This document shows positions 1 through 8,782 of a stretch of DNA of 64,000 nt, one piece after another; within the stretch, counting starts at the first letter, position 1, and every line of letters begins with the position of its first letter. Where the stretch lies: NCBI GenBank assembly GCA_001769215.1, contig MEOL01000007.1, positions 1 through 64,000 on the forward strand. The letters run 5' to 3'. A program made the translations under genes and the position numbers. Source of the DNA: Bacteroidetes bacterium GWF2_41_31 (GTDB lineage Bacteria > Bacteroidota > Bacteroidia > Bacteroidales > F082). Below the pieces are notes generated by a model. It did no database searches. It saw nothing but the letters and a program-made list of their open reading frames with translations, and had not been told where the DNA came from.

Positions 1-37
1 TGTGTATACTTTTTATTAAACATGTTCAAATATACAT

Positions 38-80
38 AATAATCAGCTAATTACAAAGTAATTGGCTGATTATTTTCCTT
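38..80 (+). terminator. 17-bp hairpin, possible intrinsic terminator
   Basis: Bases 38-54 and 58-74 form an inverted repeat matching at 16 of 17 positions around a three-base loop (aaa). The stem ends in TTATTTT, so on the plus strand it resembles an intrinsic terminator for a gene that ends left of the window. It is A/T rich, which weakens the call. Confidence 0.5.
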
Positions 81-94
81 AACTAATTGACATT

Positions 95-126
95 GGCCTA
101 CCGGCAGGCAGGCGGCAGGCCGGCGG
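95..126. repeat. GC-rich CCTGCC/GGCAGG palindromic repeat
   Basis: A GC-rich block of overlapping GGCAGG and CCGGC motifs in an otherwise A/T-rich intergenic stretch. The same motif, with CCTGCCT and AGGCAGG arms, recurs at 45327-45347 and in a shorter form at 30521-30540. Here, as at 45.3 kb, it directly adjoins a heptanucleotide array, so the two seem to belong to one composite dispersed element. Confidence 0.6.
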
Positions 127-299
127 CTTCTGACTTCTGTCTTCTGACTTCTGTCTTCTGTCTACCGACTTCTGTCTTCTGTCTCCCGACTTCTGTCTCC
201 CGACTTCTGTTTTCTGACTTCTGACTTCTGTCTTCTGTCTCCCGACTTCTGTCTTCTGACTTCTGTTTTCTGACTTCTGTCTTCCGACTTCCGACTTCC
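125..299. repeat. Heptanucleotide tandem array, 25 units
   Basis: Twenty-five consecutive seven-base units in perfect register, mostly GACTTCT, GTCTTCT or GTCTCCC. A degenerate tail follows to about base 325. The array fills the space downstream of guaA. Short reading frames across it encode only K/S/E/R low complexity and are not genes. A second array of the same family (13 units, opposite orientation) lies at 45368-45458 inside a coding region. Confidence 0.9.
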
Positions 300-333
300 G
301 ACTTTCTCCTCCCGACTTCCCTCTTTCCCTTTC

Positions 334-1863
334 CTATTCCCACTCAATGGTTGCCGGCGGTTTGGAACTGATATCGTAAACAACCCTGTTGACTCCTTTC
401 ACCTGGTTGATGATTTCGTTGGAGACTTTAGATAAAAACTCGTAGGGGAGCGGCGACCAATCGGCCGTCATCCCGTCAGTGGATTCCACAGCGCGGAGGG
501 CCACTACATTTTCGTAGGTGCGTTCATCGCCCATAACGCCTACCGAATTTACAGGCAGCAGGATGGCTGCGGCTTGCCACACTTTGTTATAAAGTCCTGT
601 GGTTTTCAGGTGGTTGATGTAGATATAATCCACATCCTGCAATATCTTAACACGTTCAGGGGTTACTTCGCCCAGCACGCGGATACCCAGGCCTGGTCCG
701 GGAAACGGGTGACGATCAATCAGATGTACAGGCATATCCAAGGCTTTACCGATCCGACGAACTTCGTCTTTAAACAAAGTATTCAGGGGTTCAACCACTT
801 TGAGTTTCATAAAATCGGGAAGCCCTCCCACATTGTGATGCGATTTGATGGTCGCAGAAGGTCCTTTTACCGAGACCGATTCGATCACATCCGGGTAAAT
901 GGTGCCCTGAGCCAGCCACTGTACATCTTCGATGCGGTGTGCTTCCTGATCGAAAACTTCTATAAATGCATTTCCGATCGCTTTGCGTTTTTTCTCCGGA
1001 TCTGTGATACCTTTCAGAGCACCCAAAAACCGGTCTTTGGCATCCACTCCGGTTACGTTTAAACCCATATCACGGTATGAGTGGAGCACATCATCAAATT
1101 CATTTTTGCGGAGCAGTCCATTGTCAACAAATATGCAATGCAGCTGGTCGCCAATGGCTTTGTGAAGCAAAACGGCAGCTACCGATGAGTCGACGCCTCC
1201 CGAAAGGCCCAAAACCACTTTGTCGTGGCCTAGTTTTTCTCTTAAGTGGTGAATGGTTGTATCGATAAATGAGTCTGGCGTCCAGTTTTGATGGCATCTG
1301 CAGATGTCTACCAGAAAATTCTTTAGCAAGGTGCTTCCTTCGGTGGTGTGATATACCTCCGGGTGGAATTGGATTCCATAAGTTGGTTCACCTGCGATTT
1401 TATAGCCTGCTACTTTTACGGTTTCGGTGCTGGAAATAATTTCGTAATTCTCAGGAATATCCAGGATGGTGTCGCCATGCGACATCCACACCTGAGTGTG
1501 TTGCGACATATTCCTGAGCAGGTTGTTTTGTTGGTTTATAAACCCCAGGTTGGCCCTGCCGTATTCCCTGATTTTGGATGGCATTACCTTACCGCCGTCC
1601 AGTTTTGCTAAGTATTGGGCTCCGTAACAAACTCCCAACAATGGTATTTTCCCGCGAATGTCGGTCAGGTCAGGGGCCGGAGCCTCTGTACTGTGCACCG
1701 AAAACGGACTACCTGAAAGAATAACACCTGCTACTTCATGGGTGATTTCCGGGACTTTATTGTAAGGATGTATTTCGCAATATACGTTTAACTCCCTCAC
1801 CCTGCGGGCGATAAGTTGGGTGTATTGAGACCCGAAGTCAAGGATAAGGATGGTTTCTTGCAT
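334..1863 (-). CDS. guaA: GMP synthase (glutamine-hydrolysing)
   Basis: Cytosolic enzyme converting XMP, glutamine and ATP to GMP, the last step of guanine nucleotide synthesis. The 509 residues are the usual full length. An N-terminal class I glutamine amidotransferase domain (about 1-190) has the nucleophile in GVCYGAQ (Cys79) and the GIQFHPE motif (His167, Glu169). The ATP-pyrophosphatase domain follows with its P-loop GLSGGVDSS at 219-227. The C-terminal dimerisation domain ends in the typical IEWE. The ATG at 1861-1863 lies only four bases downstream of a TAnnTTTG box, so the leader would be very short. It is transcribed alone, and its 3' end runs into the heptanucleotide array. Confidence 0.98.
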   Translation of the reverse strand: MQETILILDFGSQYTQLIARRVRELNVYCEIHPYNKVPEITHEVAGVILSGSPFSVHSTEAPAPDLTDIRGKIPLLGVCYGAQYLAKLDGGKVMPSKIREYGRANLGFINQQNNLLRNMSQHTQVWMSHGDTILDIPENYEIISSTETVKVAGYKIAGEPTYGIQFHPEVYHTTEGSTLLKNFLVDICRCHQNWTPDSFIDTTIHHLREKLGHDKVVLGLSGGVDSSVAAVLLHKAIGDQLHCIFVDNGLLRKNEFDDVLHSYRDMGLNVTGVDAKDRFLGALKGITDPEKKRKAIGNAFIEVFDQEAHRIEDVQWLAQGTIYPDVIESVSVKGPSATIKSHHNVGGLPDFMKLKVVEPLNTLFKDEVRRIGKALDMPVHLIDRHPFPGPGLGIRVLGEVTPERVKILQDVDYIYINHLKTTGLYNKVWQAAAILLPVNSVGVMGDERTYENVVALRAVESTDGMTADWSPLPYEFLSKVSNEIINQVKGVNRVVYDISSKPPATIEWE

Positions 1864-1867
1864 GTGG

Positions 1868-1875
1868 CAAAAGTA
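1868..1875 (-). promoter_or_regulatory. guaA -7 box TACTTTTG
   Basis: On the minus strand this reads TACTTTTG, matching the Bacteroidota -7 consensus TAnnTTTG. It ends four bases before the guaA ATG, implying a leaderless or near-leaderless transcript. No clear TTG is seen at the -33 position. Confidence 0.45.
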
Positions 1876-1963
1876 AGGAAAGTGTTTGTGATATTTAAAA
1901 ATTTCTGTATTCTGTAAATTTTACATCCAATGGAATTATTTACCTTAGCAAAAAAAATCGATC

Positions 1964-2491
1964 ATGGCAAATCGAAGAAATATTACGCGAAAAAGTAAGA
2001 ATACACCCAATTCTTTTTTAATCTTTATGGTGGTGGTGGTCATATTGGCATTGATATCATTCGCTATCAGCTACTTTGTTTTAGATCAGGATAAGGAGAT
2101 ACAGAAAAAGGTTGCTGAACTTGAGGAACCGATCAATCCTGACCCCATTGAAGGACAAGCTACTGAAGTAACCGATCAGGAAGGATTGAATACCATGGCT
2201 CAACTGAGCGGCACATGGGTAAGTAATTACGATGGTACCATGTTATCCATTCAGGGGAATACCTGTGTATTTGAATCTCCTGCCGTGGATAGTCCCGAAA
2301 AAGTGTCAGGTACCATCCAGGTGAACAAATCCATTATCACTATTGTATATACAGGCAAGCACAGCTGTGGAAGTACCGAAGGACATTACGAGTATCAGAA
2401 AGAAGGGGAGGCAGGCGTGTTTTTTAAGAAAATAAAAGATAATTGTAGCTCCAGGAGCGAACTGATGAGTGCCAGCTGGTTCAGGCTGTAA
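1964..2491 (+). CDS. Hypothetical single-pass membrane protein
   Basis: A 175-residue protein of unknown function. A basic N-terminus (MANRRNITRKSKN) precedes one hydrophobic segment at about 18-41, so it is probably anchored in the inner membrane with the rest outside. An acidic linker follows. The last ~95 residues form a small beta-rich domain (LSGTWVSNYDGTMLSIQGN onward) resembling lipocalin-like or META-type 'amount of ligand' folds, but no family was identified. Two cysteines (in KHSCGS and DNCSS) could form a disulfide. It is divergent from guaA. TACCTTAG at 1941-1948 is a possible weak -7 box. Confidence 0.7.
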   Translation: MANRRNITRKSKNTPNSFLIFMVVVVILALISFAISYFVLDQDKEIQKKVAELEEPINPDPIEGQATEVTDQEGLNTMAQLSGTWVSNYDGTMLSIQGNTCVFESPAVDSPEKVSGTIQVNKSIITIVYTGKHSCGSTEGHYEYQKEGEAGVFFKKIKDNCSSRSELMSASWFRL

Positions 2492-2604
2492 GCTTGGAAT
2501 TTGTTGTAAGAATAGCGTGTGTGGTTAATTTTTAATCTGGGATAAACCGCAGTGTTGCGCTTTTTTTTACGCTGGGTTTCGCAAAAGTGATAACTACCTG
2601 CTTT

Positions 2605-2979
2605 TTAAATGCTCACCACATCCCTTCCAAAAGGCGTTAAAGCCAGGGAGGCCAGTTTAAAATGCTGTTTTGCCCAGGGGATTCCGATGATGGTGATACC
2701 GAGCAGGATGCCAAATAACAAATGAGTCAGCGTAATCACCAAACCTCCGCAAAAAAACCAGAGAATATTCATGAACGTTGTTAAACAACCTGTGGATTGC
2801 CGCGAACTGGTTACTGTGCTTCCAAAGGGCCACAATGCCAAAATGCCCAGTTTCATGGTTTGAAGGCCAAACGGAATGCCTATAATGGTGATCATCAACA
2901 CTAAACTTGAGATAAAATATTCAATAGCGATGGCGAAACCGCCGAAGATTAACCAGACAATATTCCCTAAAAATTTCAT
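2605..2979 (-). CDS. YccF-domain inner membrane protein
   Basis: A 124-residue integral membrane protein of the YccF (DUF307) family. The domain occurs twice: NIVWLIFGGFAIAIEYF..ITIIGIPFGLQTMKL..WPFG and a second copy starting NILWFFCGGLVITLTHL..ITIIGIPWAKQHFKL..TPFG. The repeated ITIIGIP(F/W) motif is diagnostic. The family is widespread but its function is not established. It stands alone, convergent with the preceding plus-strand gene. Confidence 0.88.
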   Translation of the reverse strand: MKFLGNIVWLIFGGFAIAIEYFISSLVLMITIIGIPFGLQTMKLGILALWPFGSTVTSSRQSTGCLTTFMNILWFFCGGLVITLTHLLFGILLGITIIGIPWAKQHFKLASLALTPFGRDVVSI

Positions 2980-3227
2980 AATGTGATGAGTAAGGTTCTG
3001 TTCATGAATTTGTGATGAATTTGGATGTAAAAATACTATTTTATCAACTAATTGAACTTTTGTCCAAAGGTCTTTACTTTTTTTTGCTCAGGATAACCAA
3101 GGGTGGCATCCTTTATGCCCTTTTCGATTCTAACTCCTGACCAGGAAAGATCAATCACCGAATTGTTCAACATCACCTTAACACCTCCCTGCATCATCGT
3201 CCATTTATGCTCAAGTGGATCTTTTTA

Positions 3228-3235
3228 TATCTTTG
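3228..3235 (+). promoter_or_regulatory. -7 box TATCTTTG before the MATE gene
   Basis: TATCTTTG matches TAnnTTTG and ends seven bases before the ATG at 3243. It argues that translation starts at 3243, possibly on a leaderless transcript, rather than at the in-frame ATG at 3207, which lies upstream of the box. Confidence 0.4.
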
Positions 3236-3242
3236 CCTGCTC

Positions 3243-4574
3243 ATGAAAACAGTCGTATCCTATAAGCGTATCTGGCAGGTGGCTTACCCCATCATTATAG
3301 GAAGCATTGCTCAAAACATCATCATTTTCACCGATACTGCCTTTTTAGGCTGGGTAGGAGATATTGCTCTGGGAGCCAGTGCTTTGGGCGGACTGTTTTA
3401 TCTGGCGGTGGTAATGCTGGGCTTTGGCTTTGGAACAGGTGTTCAGATTATCATTGCCCGCAGGTTAGGCGAAAACAACCTGAAGGCCATTGGTCCGGTG
3501 GTGATTCACTCTCTTCTGTTTTTAATGATGGTTGCCGCAGCTGCATTTGTCTTGTTGAGATATGGGTCGACCGTTATACTCAAATCTACCGTTCATTCTG
3601 AAGCAGTGTATCTTTCGACCATCGATTTCCTGAAATTCAGATCGTTTGGAATTTTCTTTGCGTTTATCAACATCGCTTTTCGGGCGTTTTATGTGGGATT
3701 GACTCGAACCAAAGTCATCACCTTTACCACAATCGTTATGGCCATAGTAAATATAGTACTTGATTATCTGCTCATTTTCGGGCATGCAGGTTTTCCTGAA
3801 ATGGGCATCCAGGGTGCTGCTTTTGCCTCTGTTATGGCTGAAGCCTCTGCCATGCTTTTTTTTATAGCGTATACCCATATTACCATTCGATACCAGGATT
3901 ATAACCTGCTTCATTTCTCTGCCCTCAGTTTACGTAGGCTGGGCGATATCTTTCATGTGGCAATTCCCATGATGATGCAACAGTTTATCTCCTTATCAGT
4001 TTGGTTTGGCTTTTTCCTTTTCGTGGAAAAACTGGGTGAACAGTCGTTGGCTGTCTCCAATATTGTACGTAGCATATACATGATCATCATGGTACCTGTG
4101 TGGGGGTTTTCAACGGCAACTAATTCGTTGGTCAGTTATCTGATTGGAATGGGCCGGGAGAATGAAGTCATGTCGCTCATCTATAAAACTGCTTTGATGT
4201 GTTTTACGCTCGTCCTGGTTCCTGTGGGACTTACAGTCGTTTTTCCAGAAGCTTTTATGCATATCTATACCAATGACCCGGGTTTAATTACACTTGGAAT
4301 CCCGGTTATTTATGTGGTAAGCCTTGGAGGTATTTTCGTTGCTATCGGGTTCGTGTTTTTTAGTGGGGTTTCAGGCGCGGGTATGACAAAGACATCATTG
4401 GTAATTGAAATGTTTATCCTGACATTTTATTTAATCTACACTTATTCGATGGTGCATTATTTTAAAACTGATGTAGCCGGCGCCTGGACAGCAGAATTGG
4501 TGTATGGTTTGTTGATGTTTTTAATTTCATGGCCTTATATGAAAAGTGGTCGGTGGATGTCTGCCAGGGTATGA
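3243..4574 (+). CDS. MATE family efflux transporter
   Basis: A polytopic inner-membrane antiporter of the MATE (multi-antimicrobial extrusion) family, probably exporting cationic drugs or metabolites against Na+ or H+. From the start used here it has 443 residues, the usual size, with about twelve hydrophobic segments in two halves. Family features include YKRIWQVAYPIIIGSIAQN near the N-terminus, a DTAFLGWVGD-like first loop, and AFRAFYVGLTRTKV. The frame is open from 3207, which would add twelve residues, but the -7 box at 3228-3235 favours 3243. Substrate cannot be read from sequence. Confidence 0.9.
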   Translation: MKTVVSYKRIWQVAYPIIIGSIAQNIIIFTDTAFLGWVGDIALGASALGGLFYLAVVMLGFGFGTGVQIIIARRLGENNLKAIGPVVIHSLLFLMMVAAAAFVLLRYGSTVILKSTVHSEAVYLSTIDFLKFRSFGIFFAFINIAFRAFYVGLTRTKVITFTTIVMAIVNIVLDYLLIFGHAGFPEMGIQGAAFASVMAEASAMLFFIAYTHITIRYQDYNLLHFSALSLRRLGDIFHVAIPMMMQQFISLSVWFGFFLFVEKLGEQSLAVSNIVRSIYMIIMVPVWGFSTATNSLVSYLIGMGRENEVMSLIYKTALMCFTLVLVPVGLTVVFPEAFMHIYTNDPGLITLGIPVIYVVSLGGIFVAIGFVFFSGVSGAGMTKTSLVIEMFILTFYLIYTYSMVHYFKTDVAGAWTAELVYGLLMFLISWPYMKSGRWMSARV

Positions 4575-4713
4575 TGAGGAGGAAAGCATGAATGTAGGAT
4601 GTATTATGAAGTGAGGAAATGCCCCGTATATGAACCAACAATTTATTGACTTAAATTCATTATCGGGTTCATCCCAAAATTGATTACCTTCGTAGTCCGA
4701 ACAACTGCATTTT

Positions 4714-6471
4714 ATGGTGAAGAAGAATTCCAAACCGAAGAAAATTTTCTTGATTTCAGGCATCATACTTGTTATCATCCTTTTGCTGGTATTGTTTGCA
4801 AATATGATTGTCAGTCGCATCGCGGAAAAAAAATTGCGCGAACTGTTGGTCCCCAGGCCTAATACAGGGTATAACATCAGTTTTAAAAATTTAACGGTGA
4901 ACCTCTTCACAATGTCAGTAACCATCGAGGATATCCGCCTGATGCCCGACAGCGTTTTAATGCATCTGTATAAAAATCATTCTTCAGCAAAAAAAACGCT
5001 TTTCAAGGCTGAAATACCCATTATGAAACTGTCAAATCTGGATCTGCTTTCTATACTTGGAAGCAAATTGGTCAATATCAGAGAGCTTCAATATGATCAG
5101 GCTGCAATCACCATCTATACCGGGGGTGGAAAACGAGAGAAGCACAAAATAACTCCGGAGGAGCTTGATAGAGGAATTGATGTCAGTCGTATTGTGGTGC
5201 CTGGAATTGGTGGTGTAGACATCGGAGTAATTAGACTAATCGACCTGAGTTTTTTTCTGGTGAATCCCCTTACGGAAGATACCTTGCTTAACAACAAGGA
5301 TGTCAATTTTGAGCTCTATCACCTTTATTTGGTTAAAAACAGATCAGATTCCAATAGCTTTCATCTTGACATGAAAGACCTTCGTTTTGAACTCGATAAT
5401 GAGCATTTCGATTTAAAAAAAGGAGGTTATCATCTTTCATTTAAGAAATGTTCGTTTGATGCTAATTCTGGCAAGGTGCATATTAATAAACTGATGGTAA
5501 AACCCACGAGGGATATTTTTCACGTGGCAGCGGCTTATTCATATCGTACCGATGTTTATGATGTTGAAACAGAGGATGTCATGATGGAATTAGGTGATAT
5601 TAAAACGATGCTGATTACCGGAAATTATTATCTGCCCCGAATCCAAATTGATGGATTAAATCTGGTAATAGTCAGAAATATTTCGCTGCCGTTCGATGAG
5701 ACCAGGCGCCCGCTTTTACTTAACCAGTTGTTGCATGAACTGAAAACGGAACTTGATATCGATAGTCTGAAGATAAGGCATGGCCACCTTGTTTATCATG
5801 AGAGTAACAACAATCAGGACCCACCGATGAAGGTTACTTTTGATCAACTGAGCCTTGAAATGAGTGAAATTACCTCCATTCGCGATAGCATGAGTTATGA
5901 GCATCCCATGAAATTAAGACTGACGGGCAATTTGCAAAACCAGTTTGCACTGGATGTCACGTTTAACTATCCCTTATTAAGCAAGAGCGATACATTTACC
6001 TTTTCAGGTACACTGGGTGGTGGCGACATGACCCTTTTTAATCCCATGCTTGAATCGGCTGCAAATGTCAGGTTTTTAAAGGGTAAACTTAAGAGCATCC
6101 ATTTTTCCGTGCAATCAAATGCTACTGTAGCCATGGGTAAAATGACGATGTTGTACTCGGGCCTGGAAGGTGAGATTTTAAGGAAGAATGAGGTGGAAAG
6201 CAATCAATTTCTTTCCTGGATTGCCAATCAGGTGGTGAAGTCTGACAACCCTTTAGGTGGGGAAGAACCACGTATTGTCCCCCTCTACTTTAAGCGGGTG
6301 ATGTATAAAGGGACAGGTAATTTTGCATTTAAAACCTTGCTCAGTGGGATATTAGCCTCCACCATTCCTACCTTCGATCACACGAACCAAAAGAAAATTG
6401 ATGTTGTAAAACATCAAACTAGAAAAGATAAACGCCAAGAACGACGTGAAGAGCGACGCGAAAAAAAATGA
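4714..6471 (+). CDS. AsmA/DUF748-like envelope protein
   Basis: A 585-residue protein with one N-terminal membrane segment (IFLISGIILVIILLLVLFANMIVSRIAEKKL, about residues 10-40) and a long beta-rich remainder probably in the periplasm. The start (anchor, then NISFKNLTVNLFTMSVTIEDIRL) resembles AsmA/DUF748 proteins, which belong to the family of bridge-like lipid-transport or envelope-homeostasis proteins. The C-terminal 25 residues are extremely basic (RKDKRQERREERREKK). It is convergent with the DEAD-box gene, the two stops lying four bases apart. Family placement is tentative. Confidence 0.65.
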   Translation: MVKKNSKPKKIFLISGIILVIILLLVLFANMIVSRIAEKKLRELLVPRPNTGYNISFKNLTVNLFTMSVTIEDIRLMPDSVLMHLYKNHSSAKKTLFKAEIPIMKLSNLDLLSILGSKLVNIRELQYDQAAITIYTGGGKREKHKITPEELDRGIDVSRIVVPGIGGVDIGVIRLIDLSFFLVNPLTEDTLLNNKDVNFELYHLYLVKNRSDSNSFHLDMKDLRFELDNEHFDLKKGGYHLSFKKCSFDANSGKVHINKLMVKPTRDIFHVAAAYSYRTDVYDVETEDVMMELGDIKTMLITGNYYLPRIQIDGLNLVIVRNISLPFDETRRPLLLNQLLHELKTELDIDSLKIRHGHLVYHESNNNQDPPMKVTFDQLSLEMSEITSIRDSMSYEHPMKLRLTGNLQNQFALDVTFNYPLLSKSDTFTFSGTLGGGDMTLFNPMLESAANVRFLKGKLKSIHFSVQSNATVAMGKMTMLYSGLEGEILRKNEVESNQFLSWIANQVVKSDNPLGGEEPRIVPLYFKRVMYKGTGNFAFKTLLSGILASTIPTFDHTNQKKIDVVKHQTRKDKRQERREERREKK

Positions 6472-6475
6472 GTTT

Positions 6476-7735
6476 CTATCTCCTTTGTCTGGCCATTACC
6501 GGTCGGCTCGATTTTTTCTGATTGGCAAAAAATTCCTGTTTCCGTCGTTGTTTTTCCTTTTCCCATTCCTTTTTTTCCGCCGTATTCATGGGCTCTTCGG
6601 TTTGAGGAAATGGATTCCCACGTGCAATCCTGATTTTCTGGTTAATCAATTTCTCAATATCTTTTATAAACACATTTTCTTCCGGCTCGCAAATGGAGAT
6701 GGCTGTGCCTTTTTCCCCGGCCCGGCCTGAACGGCCTATCCTGTGAACATAGGTCTCGGCGATGTTGGGAATATCAAAATTGATCACGTATTTTAACTGG
6801 GCAATGTCGATTCCCCTTGCGGCAATGTCTGTGGCGACCAATACCCTGAGTTCGCCCTCTTTAAACATAGTCAACGCTTTCTGACGTTGATTCTGGGCCT
6901 TGTCGCCATGGATGGCTGCCGATTTTATTTTTTGCTTTTTCAGGATGTTGTCGATGCGGTCGGCACCATGCTTCGTTCTTGAAAACAACAATACCTGATC
7001 TATTTTCTGATCTTTGAGGATGTGAAGCAACAAATCATTCTTGTCTGAACGGTTGGTATAGTAAAGATATTGGGTGATGGTGTCGGCGGTGGAACTTACC
7101 GGGCTGACTTCTACTTTTCGTGGATTTCTGAGGATCTTTTTCGAAAGTTCGACGATATTATCCGGCATGGTGGCCGAGAAAAATAGCGACTGACGTTCTA
7201 TCGGTAACAGGTGTATAATCTTACGAATGTCGTGAATGAAACCCATATCGAGCATGCGGTCGGCTTCGTCCAGGACAAAGTATTCAATGTTGTTTAGATT
7301 TACGAAACCCTGATCGATAAGGTCCAGAAGCCTTCCGGGGGTGGCTACCAGTACATCGACACCCCTTCGGAGGTCATTGGTCTGGCCACCCTGGTTCACA
7401 CCACCAAAGATAACCGTGTTTTTAATTCCGGTGTATTTGCCATAGTCGGTAAAGCTTTCCGCGATCTGAATAGCCAGCTCGCGTGTGGGAGTAATCACCA
7501 GTGCTTTTATTTTACGCTGGCCGTTTAGTTGTGTGTGGTCCTGGTACAGGTGTTGCAGGATAGGGATGGCAAAGGCAGCCGTTTTACCGGTGCCGGTTTG
7601 TGCCGACCCCAAAACATCATTTCTGTTGAGGATGAGTGGGATGGATTTTGCTTGTATCGTGGTAGGCTCAATATAATTTTTATCTTGTAGGGCCTTTAAG
7701 ATAGGCTTAATAATTTCAAGGTCTTCGAATTGCAT
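6476..7735 (-). CDS. DEAD-box ATP-dependent RNA helicase (RhlE-like)
   Basis: A 419-residue cytosolic RNA helicase, likely acting in ribosome assembly or mRNA turnover. All core motifs are present: Q-motif region with TTIQAKSIP (25-33), motif I AQTGTGKT (45-52), Ia PTRELA (83-88), II DEAD (156-159), III SAT (187-189), and VI HRIGRSGR (331-338). The C-terminal extension is short and basic (EKEKQRRKQEFFANQKKSSRPVMARQRR), as in RhlE-type helicases of Bacteroidota. It has its own promoter about 70 bases upstream. Confidence 0.95.
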   Translation of the reverse strand: MQFEDLEIIKPILKALQDKNYIEPTTIQAKSIPLILNRNDVLGSAQTGTGKTAAFAIPILQHLYQDHTQLNGQRKIKALVITPTRELAIQIAESFTDYGKYTGIKNTVIFGGVNQGGQTNDLRRGVDVLVATPGRLLDLIDQGFVNLNNIEYFVLDEADRMLDMGFIHDIRKIIHLLPIERQSLFFSATMPDNIVELSKKILRNPRKVEVSPVSSTADTITQYLYYTNRSDKNDLLLHILKDQKIDQVLLFSRTKHGADRIDNILKKQKIKSAAIHGDKAQNQRQKALTMFKEGELRVLVATDIAARGIDIAQLKYVINFDIPNIAETYVHRIGRSGRAGEKGTAISICEPEENVFIKDIEKLINQKIRIARGNPFPQTEEPMNTAEKKEWEKEKQRRKQEFFANQKKSSRPVMARQRR

Positions 7736-7801
7736 GCTGATTTTTTAAATTTATTTCCATATAAAGTATAGGAGGTTTTTGAAGGGTAGGATAACATGGC
7801 G

Positions 7802-7828
7802 CAAAGATACGGCTTTAAAGCATACCAA
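7802..7828 (-). promoter_or_regulatory. Promoter of the DEAD-box helicase
   Basis: On the minus strand TTG (7828-7826), 16 bases, then TATCTTTG (7809-7802), a good match to the Bacteroidota consensus. The leader would be about 65 bases. Bacteroidota DEAD-box genes often have long, cold-responsive leaders, but nothing specific is visible here. Confidence 0.6.
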
Positions 7829-8022
7829 AAGCATAAATGTGGATTTGGTTGGGGAGGTAAGGGTGTGGGCTGGTGAATATACCTTTTTGCAATATGAAAT
7901 AAACACATTCAAGGACCAATTTAGCGGCTGCCTTATCCTGATCAGGCAGAATGGTATCCTATATTTCTAATATTCTTAGTTGCAATTGAAGTGGCTTTTT
8001 CTTTTTTTCGACTTTTTTAACC

Positions 8023-8038
8023 ATACCAGGTTTGGTAT
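8023..8038. promoter_or_regulatory. 16-bp palindrome over the -33 element (operator-like)
   Basis: ATACCA and TGGTAT arms around the four bases GGTT form a perfect palindrome with six-base arms. The TTG at 8032-8034 that serves as -33 element of the exosortase promoter lies inside it, so a dimeric regulator bound here should block or recruit polymerase. The cognate regulator is not adjacent. Confidence 0.5.
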
Positions 8039-8061
8039 CATGCGAAGTTATTTTATATTTG
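8032..8061 (+). promoter_or_regulatory. Promoter of the exosortase-like operon
   Basis: TTG at 8032-8034, 19 bases, then TATATTTG at 8054-8061 match the Bacteroidota TTG/TAnnTTTG promoter. It is the only good match in the 425-base gene-free stretch 7736-8160 on this strand. The leader to the TTG start codon at 8161 is about 95 bases and contains no convincing riboswitch. Confidence 0.65.
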
Positions 8062-8160
8062 TGCAGTTTGTCTGGCATTATCCGGGGGACAATTTTAATC
8101 TCCTGAAAACCAGATGAGGATAAAGATAGAATAAAATACTAACCTTTAACAGCCTTAAAT

Positions 8161-8736
8161 TTGTCTGCAAATCCAGGGAAAAAAAAAGTAAAGAATGCCG
8201 GTCAGTTAGAAAAATCGGAGAGAAGGAGAGCATTAAATAAGTTTTACCGTAGCTTTTTGCCCCTAATGTTAGCGGTATTGCTTTGGATCATCACCATTTC
8301 AATCCTGCATTTACCTGGAATCAAGGAGGAGACTATGCAGGTATTTATTCAATTCACGCTCAGTTCGGCCCTGGTATTCGGAAAACTTTTTTTTATTCCT
8401 GTCGAAAGTCTCAGTTACCCAAACATAACGGTGAGTGGATATACAATGAAAATTGTGATGGAATGCACGGCGTACAATTTTTACATTTTTGTAATCTTTT
8501 TAAGCCTTTTGTCGCCGGTTAAATGGAAACAAAGAATCATCACCCTGCTCATATTTATTGGTGCGGTATTTATTGTTAACAACCTGCGTTTTATCACGAT
8601 GGGTTATATTGGAAATTATTCGGGGCAATTGTTCCATCTAATTCACGATTATCTTTGGAATATTCTGTTTGGTTTCATGGTTTTCCTGATATGGGCCTGG
8701 AGATACAACCGCAATATAGAGGGTACGAATGATTAA
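8161..8736 (+). CDS. Exosortase/archaeosortase-family membrane protease
   Basis: A 191-residue polytopic protein resembling exosortases, membrane cysteine transpeptidases that cut C-terminal sorting tails of exported proteins. The three expected catalytic positions are visible: Cys102 in MECTAYNF, Arg143 in NNLRFITMG, and a histidine in FHLIHDYLW (His159 or His162). Each lies near the end of a hydrophobic segment. The E-C-T-x context and compact size are closer to the XrtH/archaeosortase side of the family than to long EpsH-type exosortases. The start is a TTG; an in-frame stop lies at 8140-8142 and the next ATG would remove the first membrane segment. The following gene is probably co-transcribed. 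Identity as an exosortase-family fold is fairly secure; subtype is not. Confidence 0.8.
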   Translation: MSANPGKKKVKNAGQLEKSERRRALNKFYRSFLPLMLAVLLWIITISILHLPGIKEETMQVFIQFTLSSALVFGKLFFIPVESLSYPNITVSGYTMKIVMECTAYNFYIFVIFLSLLSPVKWKQRIITLLIFIGAVFIVNNLRFITMGYIGNYSGQLFHLIHDYLWNILFGFMVFLIWAWRYNRNIEGTND

Positions 8737-8782
8737 AGAATTAAAATATAGACTATTAGGCATTTGTTTAAACTAGAAAAAA

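Noticed and set aside
125-299. Possible CRISPR array
   Set aside because: Units are only seven bases with no spacers, so it is a tandem repeat.
98-383. Two overlapping open frames of 70-80 codons in the heptanucleotide array
   Set aside because: They consist only of K/S/E/R-rich repeats generated by the array and have no start context or homologous pattern.
574-1611. Plus-strand frames of 60-160 codons opposite guaA
   Set aside because: They are the antisense of a strongly conserved gene and have no family features.
2558-2575. CGCA/TGCG hairpin followed by eight T residues downstream of the 175-residue gene
   Set aside because: Only a four-base stem; too weak to call a terminator with confidence.
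3522-3914. 130-codon minus-strand frame inside the MATE gene
   Set aside because: Antisense of a membrane protein; composition follows the opposite strand.
8101-8160. Short upstream frame (MRIKIE) in the exosortase leader
   Set aside because: Six codons, no start context or conservation evidence; could be chance.
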